From: Hemibagrus wyckioides
Taxonomy: Eukaryota > Chordata > Actinopteri > Siluriformes > Bagridae
Assembly (NCBI RefSeq): GCF_019097595.1
Contig: NC_080714.1
Span: forward strand, 5,554,259 to 5,618,258
Reading direction: 5' to 3'
DNA: 64,000 nt
How positions within the stretch are numbered: the stretch's first letter is position 1; every line of letters starts with the position of its first letter. Positions 17,227-29,607 of this stretch are shown piece by piece. Both the position numbers and the translations under genes were made by a program. The notes under the pieces are model-generated. The model worked only from the letters and a program-made list of their open reading frames with translations. It was not told where the DNA came from and did not search any database.

Positions 17227-20200
17227 TTAGACATTAGACGTTAACAAACATGAACGAGTGCAAGCTGATCCACAGGTGAGGCTGTGCAGTACCACAAGAG
17301 TACACTAGAGAGTGCTAAAGCTTGTTGCATGCAAGAAAAAAAAACCCCAGAAGAGAGCAAACAGAGACAGCAGTGATGCCCTTTGACCTGAATTACACCG
17401 TCTTCTGGACAGTTCAAATCAGTCGTCATTACAACAATACTGTGCTTGGCAGTGGTGACTTAGCAGACAGCAGAGTGATGGATTATAGGCAGGGATCTTC
17501 ACGCTGCGCCCCAGTGCCATCATTACGTGTTATCTACAAACTTAGCCTTCATGCATGATTTGACCACATGCATATAATTCACCTGACGTTTGACAGGCCA
17601 TGCTGTGAAGTGTGATCGAATTCTGACAAATGTGAAAGTCTAGGGTGTGGAGCTTCCATCAGGGATGACTTTACAGTTTCTTCTGATGCACAGCTGTGAA
17701 GATTTCTTAAAACACACACACACACAAAAAGAGGAGCTGGTTACACCCGTTTGGATCCACTCATCATTTCCACAGCAATCTCTGGAACAGGAATAAAGCA
17801 GGATAAGCATAAGTGCTCAGTGTAGTCAATGTACTGGATATGTGCGGTATGTTATAAACACCATCCATATCCTACTGCTAGTTTTAATTATTAAATCGTT
17901 CAAAAATCGAGCTGCTGAAAGCAGTTTACGTAAGCCATAACTCCATTTGTAAGCCATAACTCAAGCTGAGATGAAATGAGGTAATATGCATTTTCTGGGT
18001 GGATGCCAGACAGTAGTAGAAGCTGTCGCTGTGTTCAGAATATGATATGTAATTATTTACTATACCTAAATTCAGATCTGCTTTATGTTTCCTATGCCTG
18101 CGCTTCATCAGCTGTCACCTTGAATAGCGCGCTGGCTGGAAGCTTTCAAACGCAGGCCACATGGTCATGGTTTCATATCGGAAAACTTGCGAGTTCGATT
18201 CCTGCTACGGCCAAAAACATGTCACGGATACAAGCATCTAGTGGATGAATTGAAGACCAAAATATGTATTTGTTCCTGACATTTCTCATAAATCACATCG
18301 GAGACCAAAATAAAGTGAACTGAAGAACGAGTTTGTTGTTACTTTAAGCTTCCATGAACTTCATTATAGTGCAGAAAAGCGATATTATTTAACACACCAG
18401 TCATCATCATTTGCACTGTCAAATTTTCAAGAGGTGGTTTTAGCCGAAGCTCCATCTAAGCCATCGGTTGATACAGCACAACATCCTGCTTCAGATACAA
18501 GGCCTGTGTGGAGAAGGAAAAGGGAATTGCCCCGCGGGAGCTGTTTCTCCGCAGTGCTTATCTATAATCAGAATAGCCCGGTGTTGAACTCATACACTCG
18601 CTTATCCACTTCACATACACACTCGTACACTCTGGCCTGGTGCCCTGTGGTACGCTATCTAATGTGTGAATGAGAGAGATTATGAAGATGTAAAATAATT
18701 ATTGAAATGAGACGTTGTTCTCTAACCCTGTTCCTCCTTCCCATGTTATAGGATATTAATTATAAAACACCTCGCAGGCAAGCCAGGGCTATATGGAAAG
18801 CGCAGAGATAGGGACTTATCCAGGGACTCATGGCTTACACACACACACACACACAGTGACACAGAGCAGATTCTCAGCTGGAGGTCTGGCGCAATAACAG
18901 CTATCAGATACGAGGGAGTGCTGATCTCATATGGAAATTAATTTCGGCAAATCTTCCTACCCTTGCACACACTGCTGCCTATTGACAGATGATACAAAGG
19001 CTGAAAGGATTGAAACTGGTTGTGGGTTCAAATCCCCAGCTTTCTTGAGAGCTGCCTCTCTCTCTCTCTCTCTCTCTCTCTATCACTCTCTCTAGGCCCT
19101 CGATTCCTTTCCACAGATTGGATTATTACTCACCTGCAAGTCACCTCGGATGAAAGCATCTGCCAAACGAATAAACGTTACGATGTGGATATGAGTTTTA
19201 CAAGCTGAAAGGGAGTTAAGGGTCAAAGGAAGTCGGAAGGCAAAGAGACACCGTGCTAGCTCTGAGGACAAACGCTACGTTTAACTTTCATTTATCTAAT
19301 TACTAAACGTCCTCCCGGGCCAAAGCAAATAAAAGCCTTTCCTTATTGCCCCAGCCTAACAACCCGCTCCCAAACAGCAGCATCACTAAGGATGTGCTCA
19401 TTGTGTGAAGAAAAGCCTGCGAATGTGCGAGAGGACTGGAACGAGCCCCGAGAGCGGACATATGGGAACGTGCACGTAGACGTATGCGTCTAAACAATAC
19501 AGGACGGTGTGTTCACACACTGGGCCCTGCATGCATAGTCACCCTGCCTAGTACAGTACAATCCGAAAGTTCCACTAAAGAACAATGGGGCGCATTTATC
19601 AAGCTGCATATGAATGAGTTTATTCATAAATCTTTGAATGGCATTTAAAGAAGAAATGCGGCATTCATGAAAATCCAGTTCGTTTGGGGAAAAACATTCG
19701 TATCCTGAGTTTATTTACATTGATCGGGTTCAAATCATAGAGTGACTGCAATTTTATATACGCTGTTAAGTTCAATTCGCTCGTTTCTTTCAATCCCACT
19801 TGAATGATTTGAAAGAAAGAAACGATCCAAAATAGAACTAAGATTTCATTCATTTAGGAATTCATTCATTTAGAAGGAGGAAATTGGTATTGAGCTGATG
19901 CGCTGCAGTGGCTGAGCTGCATTACTGGAAAAGTTAGCACACAAAGCTGTTTAGTCACCCGTGTGGGAGTCACAAAACGGGAATCGGCCACGTCACCGAC
20001 CTGAGGAACGAATTATGACTTTATCAACATCTGAACATGATCATGAAGGAAATCAGTGTTACGGAAATGTACGTAAATCCGGCTGGAATTTGGAACAGAT
20101 TTGGCAAAATATTTACACCCGAGATTTATACACGATTTATATTTTTTTGGAAAAACTACTACAGTGGGACTGTTTATATTTATCAACTAAGACCGCATCA

Positions 20201-21739
20201 TTGTTTATTAGCGTGCACAGAACGGGAATTTTGTCAATACCAGGTGCTAGTCATTAAACCGTGAGTTAGTCACATGGACATGTTAGTGTTTGAATGAAAT
20301 ATTAAACTCATACATCATTGGAAAGAATGAAGCACGCGTGTGTGTGTGTGTGTGTGTGTGTGCACGCAAACAGGATATTGAGACACATTTCAATTTCACA
20401 CAAGCTTCAACCAACTGACAATTTGATTTGTTTTTGATGAATAATGAAGCCAAACCCCTAACCCATGACTTTTCGACCCTACTGTTTGTATTACGTATTT
20501 CCCCTCACGTTCTACGACGTCACATCCCATTTCCTCGTCTCGTTTTAGCGTTCTAGTGGAATTTTTTTTTCTTTCCCCTGTCTCACACAATCTGGCCTTT
20601 GGTGCATAGATTTTTTTATCAGGTGTGGCCTTTGTGTCTTTGTGTATTTGCCAATATGTATAAAGCTTTCCCAGCCAGTCAGCTCTGACGATTAGGACAA
20701 GAATATCAGCGTCAGAGTGACTCTTCATTTCCTTCCACAGCAGGAGATGAGAGAGTAGCAAGCACTATTGTTGATAAAGGTTAATGGGCCTTGAGACACA
20801 GGGCAGCACACACACACACACACACAGTGACATCAGGGATGAGTCAACATACGGACGGGTGTAAAAAAGGTCAGTGAAAGATACACACTATCTCAAGCAA
20901 AACTAGAGAACTTGGAGACCCTATTATTCTTATTCTTACTTTAAAGTGTTTAGACTTCCACCTGCCTGAACAGCAGCCTCCTCTTTCGTGCCTAAAGCTT
21001 TCACACACAAACACTAATAAATAATTAGGAAGCATATTCCAGGTAAAGGGCAGCTTCAGACGCAATCATCCATCTCTGTGTGTGGGCTTGCCTTAATTTG
21101 CAAAACACTCATTTCCAGATGATATGAACCAGGAAGCAGCACTCCTCCTCCTCCACCTCATTCCGTCCAGTCAGACTTCCTCTTTTGGCATACTTTGACT
21201 CAGATGTGTTTAAGTGTTTCCTGTTGGAAAGGTGTAGCGTTTCTGACACCTTGTAGAATAAACTATTTCTTCCTTATCGGGGATCTGTATGGCAAGAGAA
21301 AAGCAAAACAAAACATTTTTTTACACAGGAGTGGTAGGTCTTTAAAAAGCTATTCTTCAACAGTGAACAACATGAAAAGACGTCGACTTTTACCACCCAT
21401 AAAACAGCCTCTGTGTCTTTATCTTGCTTCTTTAAATGTTAGACATATTATCTAAATGAAACCTTTTCCCTTTAAGTCAGGTGGGGGTGTTTGAATACTT
21501 TTGCAAAGCACTACGAGGCAATGAATTAAGCTTGGAACCTTTTCCATGACTTCCACGCCCACTTCCACCTAAGCGGGATCTTCAGCTGAACAATGAATTA
21601 TTTTCCTGATATCTAAGAAGCTTTAACTGTATATCCAAGGAACCCTTTAAGGATTCATGCAGAGAGATTCATGCTTCATCTTTTCCCTCTTATGTACAGT
21701 GAGGAGACGTCAGTATTGAGATACATGTGTTTTTGTAAT
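17227..21739. other. Intergenic stretch with microsatellites, no gene recognised
   Basis: It contains CA/GT tracts (about 18838-18855, 20337-20362, 20806-20826) and a CT tract (19056-19081) sitting in a broken SINE (18995-19180). A possible tRNA-like fragment lies at 18120-18240, with a box-B-like GAGTTCGATTCCT. The stretch 18740-18990 is complex and unrepeated apart from one CA run. Short open frames on both strands look like chance. Confidence 0.5.
18995..19180 (+). mobile_element. SINE interrupted by a CT microsatellite
   Basis: GTTGTGGGTTCAAATCCCCA is a good box B. After a (CT)n run, the SINE tail appears as TGCAAGTCACCTCGGATGAA and GCATCTGCCAAACG. The middle of the SINE has been replaced by the microsatellite. 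Confidence 0.7.
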
Positions 21740-22000
21740 TTAACCCTTTATGGTGCTCCATTCTGCTGGTGAGTCTGATATATAATGAGTCAGGACTCTG
21801 TTGGAATAATGAGTCAGGACTCTGATGAAAACCTAGAAATTCTTAAAGCTCTGAGTGTCTACTTTCATTTGAGCACCCCTAGGGAGTGAGACATGACAAA
21901 GACATTCAGTGTTGAACATAGACACAACAAAACAAGCACAAATCCCATTTTTTGGTCTCTAGGGAAAAAGAGTTCATATATTTATGCCTTGTTGATATGT
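21740..22000 (+). repeat. Unnamed dispersed repeat, copy A
   Basis: It begins TTAACCCTTTATGGTGCTCC and contains GAGTCTGATATATAATGAGT and CAGGACTCTGTTGG, the latter region partly duplicated (21770-21825). Its later part, with TTTCATTTGAGC and ACATGACAAAGACA, lines up with copy B. The right end is uncertain. Confidence 0.6.
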
Positions 22001-23005
22001 TCACCTTCTGTTCATTTTTCTTTCAATGACGTGAAACACCCCACCCCAGAAAAGCAGAAAATCTTGATGCCCCCAATCCCGAACCTCAAGCTCGGCATGA
22101 TGTTCTTGGGCTCATTCATATCTCCAAACACGTAAAGCTGAATTATTGCCAAAGAGTTTATCTTGTGCTGCAATTCAATGCTCCATGTAACTGTTCTTCC
22201 AGCTGCTTTCACATCCTCCTGCAACTCTCTTTCCTTATCCCTAGTCGGAGAAATCCTTTAAGGATCCGTACACCAGACTGCTTTTCCTAGCAGATCCACT
22301 GAACTCCTCCAGGAGGCTTTCAACTATCCAAGGAATTCCGAAGGACCTGCTTTTTCCAGGCGCGTATGGTAGTACTTATGATGTGTGTTGGATGAGGAGA
22401 TGAGAAAGAAAAAAAAAAGAAAAAGGGAGGCGTTTCACGTACACCGCCGCTAGAATGAGTTAACACTTCATCACACACACTCAGCTCTGTTCTTAATTGA
22501 GCCTTAAAGGGAAATTAGCGCCGTTTGTTCTTTAGCCCAAGTTATCCATTACCGAAAGGGAAACTCGATACCATTAGCCCTGAAAATCCCCTCAGCCCCT
22601 ATTAATTTTCTCTCAGCCATGGATAAAAACATATTAATCAAACGCTGGAAAGGGTTCGATTTATCCGTTAGTTAAGTTTTTTCGCAACGAAACTTCGTCC
22701 GCCGTCCGGTACGTTCTGTGCTTCTCTCGACCTCACATGCTAAAGCTCATAAAGTCACAGTGATGGTGGAACAGTGTCTTTGTGTGTTCGTAAAGGCTCT
22801 TGGCACTGACAGGAGGTTCCTTTGAGCCCACACTTCCCTGGGAAAACATTCCTACTGCCTTTAAGACAGTGTGGCTCTTTAGCAATGATTTAGCAGGAGC
22901 CCCCGAGTCCAATTAGCATAAGGATGATAGAGCTGCTGTAGTAACACTGAATACTGATAGAATTGTTTGACAGAGCATCAAAAAGAAGCACAGAATGTAA
23001 AGACA
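22001..23005. other. Intergenic, with a candidate conserved element at about 22480-22720
   Basis: No gene is recognised. The stretch 22480-22720 is complex and rich in TAAT and ATTA homeodomain-like cores (for example CATATTAATCAAACGCTGGA), with no repeat similarity inside this window. Conservation is a guess until it is compared with other fish. Confidence 0.4.
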
Positions 23006-23400
23006 TTAACCCCTTTTTACCAGGACACCGGCGATTCATTACACCGGCAGACTGGGAATCGACTTTTTCAATCGGTGTGAACAAATGAATGATTTTCTGC
23101 CTGGGAGTCTGATCTAAAATGAGTCAGGATTTTGTTGGCTTTCAGTGTGAGATGTGTGTTTTTCCCTCTGTTGGATAACCTTTAGTGGTTGAAGATAAAA
23201 TTTTAGCCGCTTGGAGCATCTCGGAGAGCGGAAATGGGTTTGATATCAACATTTACTCTGAACATTTGTGTGAAGATAAGGTACCTGAAAAAGTGTTTGC
23301 TTTCATATGAGCTTCATATTAAGCTCCACTGTGGAGTGTGACAAAGTCCATATTTGGGCCTCTGGTCAAAAGAGTTAAGGAAGAAACATCACTTACAGGT
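23006..23400 (+). repeat. Unnamed dispersed repeat, copy B
   Basis: The longest of three related copies. It starts TTAACCCCTTTTTACCAGG and contains GAGTCTGATCTAAAATGAGT, CTCTGTTGGATAACCTTTAG and AAAATTTTAGCCGCTTGG. The complement of 34985-35254 follows the same order for about 250 bp. No coding remnant was seen, so the class is unknown. Confidence 0.7.
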
Positions 23401-23934
23401 GTGCTTTTAGAGGCAAATAATCAAACAGCGTCTAAATTCAGCTCTTACAGAGCAGAGACATGGGTAGGTTTTCTTTACAATAGTATTGAATCACGATGAC
23501 TCAGGTCTTTCATGCTGGCGATCAAATGCATGTTTGCGGGGTTGAGCCTGTGAGAAATGCGTGAGTGGTGATGGGAGAATTTCTGCAGTGCTGCGTCCTT
23601 TTCAGCATCGTTTGTAGTTTATGAGCTGTAACACATCAGACGAGAGTGAGATTACTCACATCACATACAGTATGTCACGTGGTTTCATGAGACACGTGAG
23701 TTTCAGGTAAGTTTTTAGTTTTTGGGGTTAAAAGATCAAGATTTTTGGGGTTAAAAGATTGCCTTGTGGTATCCATTCGAATCCAAATGCATGTGGTGGA
23801 AGGAATGGAAATGTATTTTATAAATAAAGTTCTAAATGAAATTAGTTAAGTTAAGCTGTTAAGTTACTGAACAAATGAATGAATGAATGAATGAATGAGC
23901 TTCTTTTTTTGTCATTGTGTGTACACAGTGGTAC
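23401..23934. other. Intergenic, nothing recognised
   Basis: It contains a short direct repeat of TTTTGGGGTTAAAAGAT (about 23731-23760) and an AATG tetranucleotide run at the right end. No gene was seen. Confidence 0.5.
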
Positions 23935-24440
23935 AATGACAACAAAGAAGTTCATTCATTTATTTATTTATTCATTCACTCATTCATCCATCCATCTATT
24001 CATTCATTCATCATCCATCCATCCATCCATCTATTGATCCATCCATCCATCCATCCAGCCATCCAGCCATCGATTCATTCATTCATTTACTCATTCATCA
24101 ATCCATTCATTCATTCATCGATCCATCCATCCATCCATCCATTCATTCATGAAACATCCATCTGTCCATCCACTGACTGATTCATTCATTCATTGATCCA
24201 TCCATTCATTGATCCATCCACCAATTCATTCATTCATTTATTCATTCATTCATTCATTCATTCATCCATCTATCCATCCATCTATCAATTCATTCATCCA
24301 TAGAACCATTCATTCATTCATTCATTCATTTATTCATTCATTCATTCATTGATCGATCTATCCATCCATCCATCCATCCATCCATCCAATGATTCATTGA
24401 TTGTTTGATTGATTGATTGATTCATTCATTCATTCAGGAA
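23935..24440. repeat. Compound (ATTC)n/(ATCC)n tetranucleotide array
   Basis: About 500 bp of interspersed CATT, CATC and GATT tetranucleotides. The Ser/Ile/His/Pro-rich open frame through it is an artefact of the repeat. Confidence 0.95.
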
Positions 24441-25977
24441 CTCAAGAATCTGGTTGGTCAGACCTTTCTGGAATTTTCTATTAGAGCAGCTCTGCCTGTT
24501 GTTCTGACTCATCTTATCCTTCTTTCTTACTGTATTCAGGGATTTCGTGAAATTCAGAAGTTTTTGATGGCATGGTGAAGTTTTTTTCGTGAGGAGATGT
24601 TTATCTAACATTGATTTTGATGTCAGTGCTTTGTAACAGTCAGAGGTTACCTTAACCTTTCCAACACAAGACAGGAGGCATTTCTGGACATAACCTGGCA
24701 ACCTGTATTATTTTCTTTCATTAAGAGAAAACAAAAAAGGCTGGTGATGGAGTTGCTATAATTGAAGCTATAACAGAAACTTACTTTCATCATTCCACAA
24801 CATTAATAAGCATAACTATAAATGGATAAAAAAAAGCACAACATGTTATTCCTTTAATATACTAAAGCTGAAATTGCTGTAATTGTAATTCCCTCTGGTA
24901 CATAAGATAAATATAACATTTAATTTAGGGTGTACTGTTATTGTTCTGACTCCCAGGCCTGCATTCTCATTACGAGCTTGCTTTTATAGTGCCATCTGCC
25001 AAAAATAACTCTCTCCAATAACACTACATCAAGTAGTTCACCTACATCAAGACATAGTGTGTGGCCAGAAGGAGCACAAAATTCCGGACAATTCCAGCCG
25101 CCTGTGCCGCAGTCAAAGCGCTTGTAGCCTGTAGGACATTACAGCGTCGTCTGCGTTTCACTCCAACTTTCTTTCTTCATTGCTAACAGTCACACAAAAC
25201 TCCAGCATGCTTCATGACCTCACTGAACTGGATCTTAGCACGTTTCTGAAGTCACTCTAGCCCTCCCCGTGTCCTTGCTTCAACATGTGCGCAACAAAAG
25301 TGCATCGCTTTCAGTCTTTTCATCTTTCAGAATTGGTGGCTAAGTTCGAGCAGTCAGGTCTATAAAACCTAATTGGCCCAAACAAACTCTTGTTACACCG
25401 TTGCATTCGAGACCTCCGAGGAATCTCAGAGGAGATTTTTTCCCTCTCATTTTAACTTTGTAAGACGAGTGCTCTGGCTTTCTGTCTCGAAAAGAAAAAA
25501 AAAAAGTTGCGCTCTTTTCTTTCTCTCCAGTGGAAAATTCTTCCCTGAGAATATCGTTCTGCTAATGACAAGCAATGCAAAGAGAGAAGAGCGAAAAAAA
25601 GAAAAGAAAAAGAGACAGCGATGGTAAAAGCCAAACACTTCCCAAAACTCCATGAGACTATTTATACTATTTATAGTGCGTGCAATTTGCTGAGCATGTG
25701 CTGACACTTTTTAGTAACAATTTTATTAGTAGAGGGAACGCTGGTGTGATGAAAGCAGGGATAAAAGTGTGTGTGTGTAGAGAGTGTGTGTGTGGAGTGT
25801 AGACATTTTTGTTTCATTAACTGGACTGACCTCTTGAAATGTAATGTATACGAAGCAAAGTTCCAGGCCTCGGCGTATACGATACAGTGGAATTTACTGT
25901 GAAAACTCTAAGGACGTTTAAACACAAAGAAATTTAAAGGGAAGAAGTTAAAAAAGAAGAATACACTGTAGAATAGA
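24441..25977. other. Intergenic, nothing recognised
   Basis: The open frames at 24426-24701 and 25373-25707 show no family features; the latter owe their length to A-rich runs. A GT-rich run lies near 25770-25800. Confidence 0.5.
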
Positions 25978-26330
25978 TACACCGACCAGGGATAACATTA
26001 TAACCACCTGCCTAATATTGTGTTGGTCCCCCTTTTGCAGCCAAAACAGCCCTGACCCGTCCTGCACTGTGTATTCTGACACCTTTCTTTCAGAACCAGC
26101 ATTAACTTCTTCAGCAATTTGAGCAACAGTAGCTCATCTGTTGGATCGGATCACACGGGCCAGCCTTCGATCCCCATGTGCATCAGTGAGCTTTGGCCGT
26201 CCATCACACTGGTGCCGCTTCACCACTGTTCCTTCCTTGGACCACTTTTGATAGATACTGACCACTGCAGACCGGGAACACCCCACAAGAGCTGCAGTTT
26301 TGGAGATGCTCCAGTCGTCCGGTCATTACT
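25978..26330 (-). mobile_element. Truncated Tc1-like transposon, second family
   Basis: It starts with TACACCGACCAGGGATAACA and CCTGCCTAATATTGTGTTGG. It then runs through the complement of the transposase N-terminal region seen at 9.7 kb (CACCACTGTTCCTTCCTTGG, GCTGCAGTTTTGGAGATGC). The other end is missing. Confidence 0.85.
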
Positions 26331-26497
26331 GAACTATATATTAGTATTCTGTATATTACACATAGTATTAAGCCATTTAGAAACATGGTATAAAGTGACA
26401 TTTAGTCAAACAGGACAATAAATACCTGCTTCAGGTGTGTTTTCCAATTTACAAATGATTTAACTACTTAATGGCTACTCTGAGCTACGCTGAATGC

Positions 26498-27012
26498 AAT
26501 TAGTCCTCTGCAAATGATCCAAAATGATCAACCTACTCAAGTTCTCCCACACCATCCCACTGCTGTGTTCCTCTACTGAATCAGATTCAAAACATTGACG
26601 ATTGCCAAGAATGGACCAACAACCTCTTACCTCAAAGCTCTTATTACTCCTCACACTGAACCTCGCTCTTTCAGATCTGCTAGCACTGCTCAACTGGTCC
26701 CACTATCTCTCAGGGTAAAAGGTAGGTACACATCAAGACTCTTCTCTGTTCTGGCACCAAGGTGGTGGAATGAACTCGAACTAGATGTCCAAACAGCTGA
26801 CCTTTTTCAAGCGACGGGTGAAGACCTACCTCTTCTTGAAACACTTAAACTTTCCCTGTTTGTTTAAAAATACCAACACAGTTTTGAGGCTGATGGTATC
26901 CCAAGTCTGTGACTTATTGAACCAGTGTTAATGCATTCATCGACAGAGATTTTAAAGCATTCTTGAACATCGCTCTGGATGTTTCCCAAATGCCAGACAT
27001 GTAAATGAAAAT
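26498..27012 (+). mobile_element. 3' end of an L2-like LINE (reverse-transcriptase ORF remnant)
   Basis: Translated pieces in different frames match the last part of ORF2 in L2-type non-LTR retrotransposons: LQMIQN, then a KFSHT-like stretch, then FSVLAPRWWNELELDVQTAD near 26750-26800. Frameshifts and stops break it. The 3' end reads ATCGCTCTGGATGTTTCCCA then AATGCCAGACATGTAAATG, which resembles the tail of the SINEs in this window. Confidence 0.75.
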
Positions 27013-28844
27013 ATGGAATTGCAGCAGGCTGTTTTAGGGGGAGTGGTTAGTTTTCTAAAACAGACTTCTAGGATGAAACTGTGATGAAATTCATCCCTCG
27101 AGTCAAACTATCTGATAACATGCAGCATTAAAAATCAAATAAAAATGTCAGAACTAAGTCACTATCTTTTTTTGATGCCCCTCAGTGGACCAAACTCCGA
27201 CCCAGGACACATCCCTGGCTCATGGTAACGCTCCTGCTTATCGTCTGTGATTTTAAACAGGGTTTTATTTCCCCAAATGTACCATAGAAATGTTCTTTCA
27301 AAGGTCACTGTGCTGGAAATCCAACACAAAGATCGTTCTGGGTGCGAATGAGGCAATGAGGTACCTCACTAACGGAAAACTTTGCTAAGATACTAAACAA
27401 AAGGGATCAATAAGAAACAATAAGGAGCGCGTTGGTTCTGTGCCACGTTCTCCAGGTGAGGTCATTTAGAGGCAGATGTGATCTCCGCTTCAAGAGAGCT
27501 GCCGTTTATTACCTGGTTGGTATGTTCGCGGAACAGAAACGGCACTTCACATGGTGTCCCATAGCTTTGGCTAATTTTATTTGTAGCAGGGAATCGTGAA
27601 ACGGAAAAACGATGTACTTCAGGAACAGCTCTGGCTCGAGAGCCGTCGCAATAACGCGTAAACCGAACCATTAAAGCACGTCCAGGTTGCTTGCATGTTT
27701 GCACACAACAACTTTACGAGGTGTGTGGGAAAAGCGGATGTGTAAGCTCTGTGATTTAGATATTTCATCATGGAAACTCGTCATTCCTCTCATTCCATTC
27801 CTGAACAAAGGGTTACTTAACTTTTCCACCACTCCCAGAGTGCATCATCACCCCTGCAAATCACCGTTTAAAAGCTGCACGTGTCCAACCTGCACCTCCA
27901 CCCTCCTGTCAGAGCTATAGGCCCGGTGAAGACGATGCCCAACTGCTGCATCAGATGGATTACATTAGTATCAAGCTGCAGTATATTGTTTTTTTTCCCT
28001 CCTGATCCATGTATTTTCCAAATAAAGAGCATTTATATATGCCAAAGTAAATGCACTTATATAAAAGATAATTAGCCAGGGCTTTCTCCTTGTTGTGGGG
28101 AACAATTTCAGTACTGCGAAACACCACAAAAACCTCTCATTATAGCATGATTTTACTTTAATATTATGTTTAAAATAACTTTTATCCTTTCAGTCCCTTG
28201 ATGAACTTTTGCTTGAGCCAGCAAAAACATCAGTTTTAAAGATGCGCCTATAAAATAAATGGCAAAGAACAAAAATCCAGCCTGATATCCAAATCTGGAT
28301 TTTACTTGTCTATTTATACTTTGATGGAGGGTGAAGAAACGGTCAGCGTTTTGATTTACAAAAGTGATGATGGGGAAGGAGAATGGTGGAATTGGCACGT
28401 TCCAAGTTATGGAGTTCGAGCGAGTGGAATTTTTGGAACGCAGACATCGCGCAAGATGCCTTCCGACACACCTCATCGTTCTGCTGCCTGAGAAAGAGCA
28501 ACAGCAACGAGGTTCTGAGCAGTCGGTATAGGGAGAGTGCTGTATAATTTGTAAAAGTATAGCGAAAGTACACTCCAGGGCTGGATTTTAATCCCTGACA
28601 TGGTGGTTGAGGGGGAATTACATGCTGTAGCACTGATAAGGTCAGGTAGCCATTTTAGTACAGAAACAATAAGCGTTCCTTTTGTGAATGTGGTGTTGGA
28701 CACGTTGCTCAACAAACGTAACGTTGGTCTATTGTGTTGTTGTGGTGGCATGAGGAAATTTCAGGGATTAAAGCTGAGGTAATACATTCCAGGAGGATGA
28801 GGTAATAGCTGTCTTGAAATGCAGTGATTATACTACAACCACTG
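27013..28844. other. Intergenic, nothing recognised
   Basis: Overlapping short open frames at 28153-28780 run on both strands but lack domains or supporting splice signals that I can identify. No repeat family was recognised. Confidence 0.45.
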
Positions 28845-29607
28845 AATTCTTGAATCTGATTGGTCAAAAGAAATCTTGAATCTGATTGGTCAAAATGAAT
28901 CTTGAATCTAATTGATCAAAATAAAACTTTAATCAGATTGGTCAAAAGAAATCTTGAATCTGATTAGTTAAAAGGAATCTTGAATCTGATTGGCCGAAAG
29001 GAATCTTGAACATTGGTCAAAAGGAAACTTGAATCAATCTTGAATCAGATTGATCAAAATGAATCTTGAATCTGATTGGTCAAAAGGAATCTCGAATCTG
29101 ATAGGTCAAAAGGAATCTTGAATCTAATTGGCCAAAAGGAATCTCGAATCTGATGGATCAAAAGACATCTTGAACCTGATTTGTCACAAAAAAAAAAAAA
29201 TCTTGAATCTGATTGGTCAAAAGGAATCTCAAATTTGATTGGTCAAAAAGAAATCTTAAAATTGATTGGTCAAAAAGGAATCTTGAATCTGACTGGTCAA
29301 ATGAAATCTTGACTATCATTGCTCAAAATTAATCTTGAATCTAATTGGTCAAAAGGAATCTCAAATCTGATTGGTCAAAAATGAATCTTGAATCTGATTG
29401 GTCAAAAGGAATCTTGAATATGATTGGTCAAAAGGAATCTTGAATCTGATTTGTCAAAAAAATCTTGAATCTGATTGATCAAAAGAAATCTTGAATCTGA
29501 TTGATCAAAAGAAATCTTGAATCTGATTGGTCAAAAGGAATCTCAAATTTGATTGGTCAAAAAGAAATCTTAAATCTGATTGGTCAAAAGGAATCTTGAA
29601 TCTAATG
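28845..29607. repeat. Minisatellite 1: about 28 units of about 26 bp with an NF-Y-type CCAAT box
   Basis: Most units read close to AATCTTGAATCTGATTGG followed by TCAAAAGG. CTGATTGGTCAA fits the reverse form of the NF-Y consensus (CTGATTGGYYRR). Units diverge by single substitutions and small indels. Three-unit blocks near 29206-29277 and 29513-29590 match each other closely, which suggests a duplication inside the array. Confidence 0.93.

Noticed and set aside
18120..18240. tRNA gene suggested by a GAGTTCGATTCCT box B
   Set aside because: No convincing box A or cloverleaf around it; more likely a SINE remnant.
23917..24180. Ser/Ile/His/Pro-rich open frame
   Set aside because: A translation of the ATTC/ATCC tetranucleotide array.
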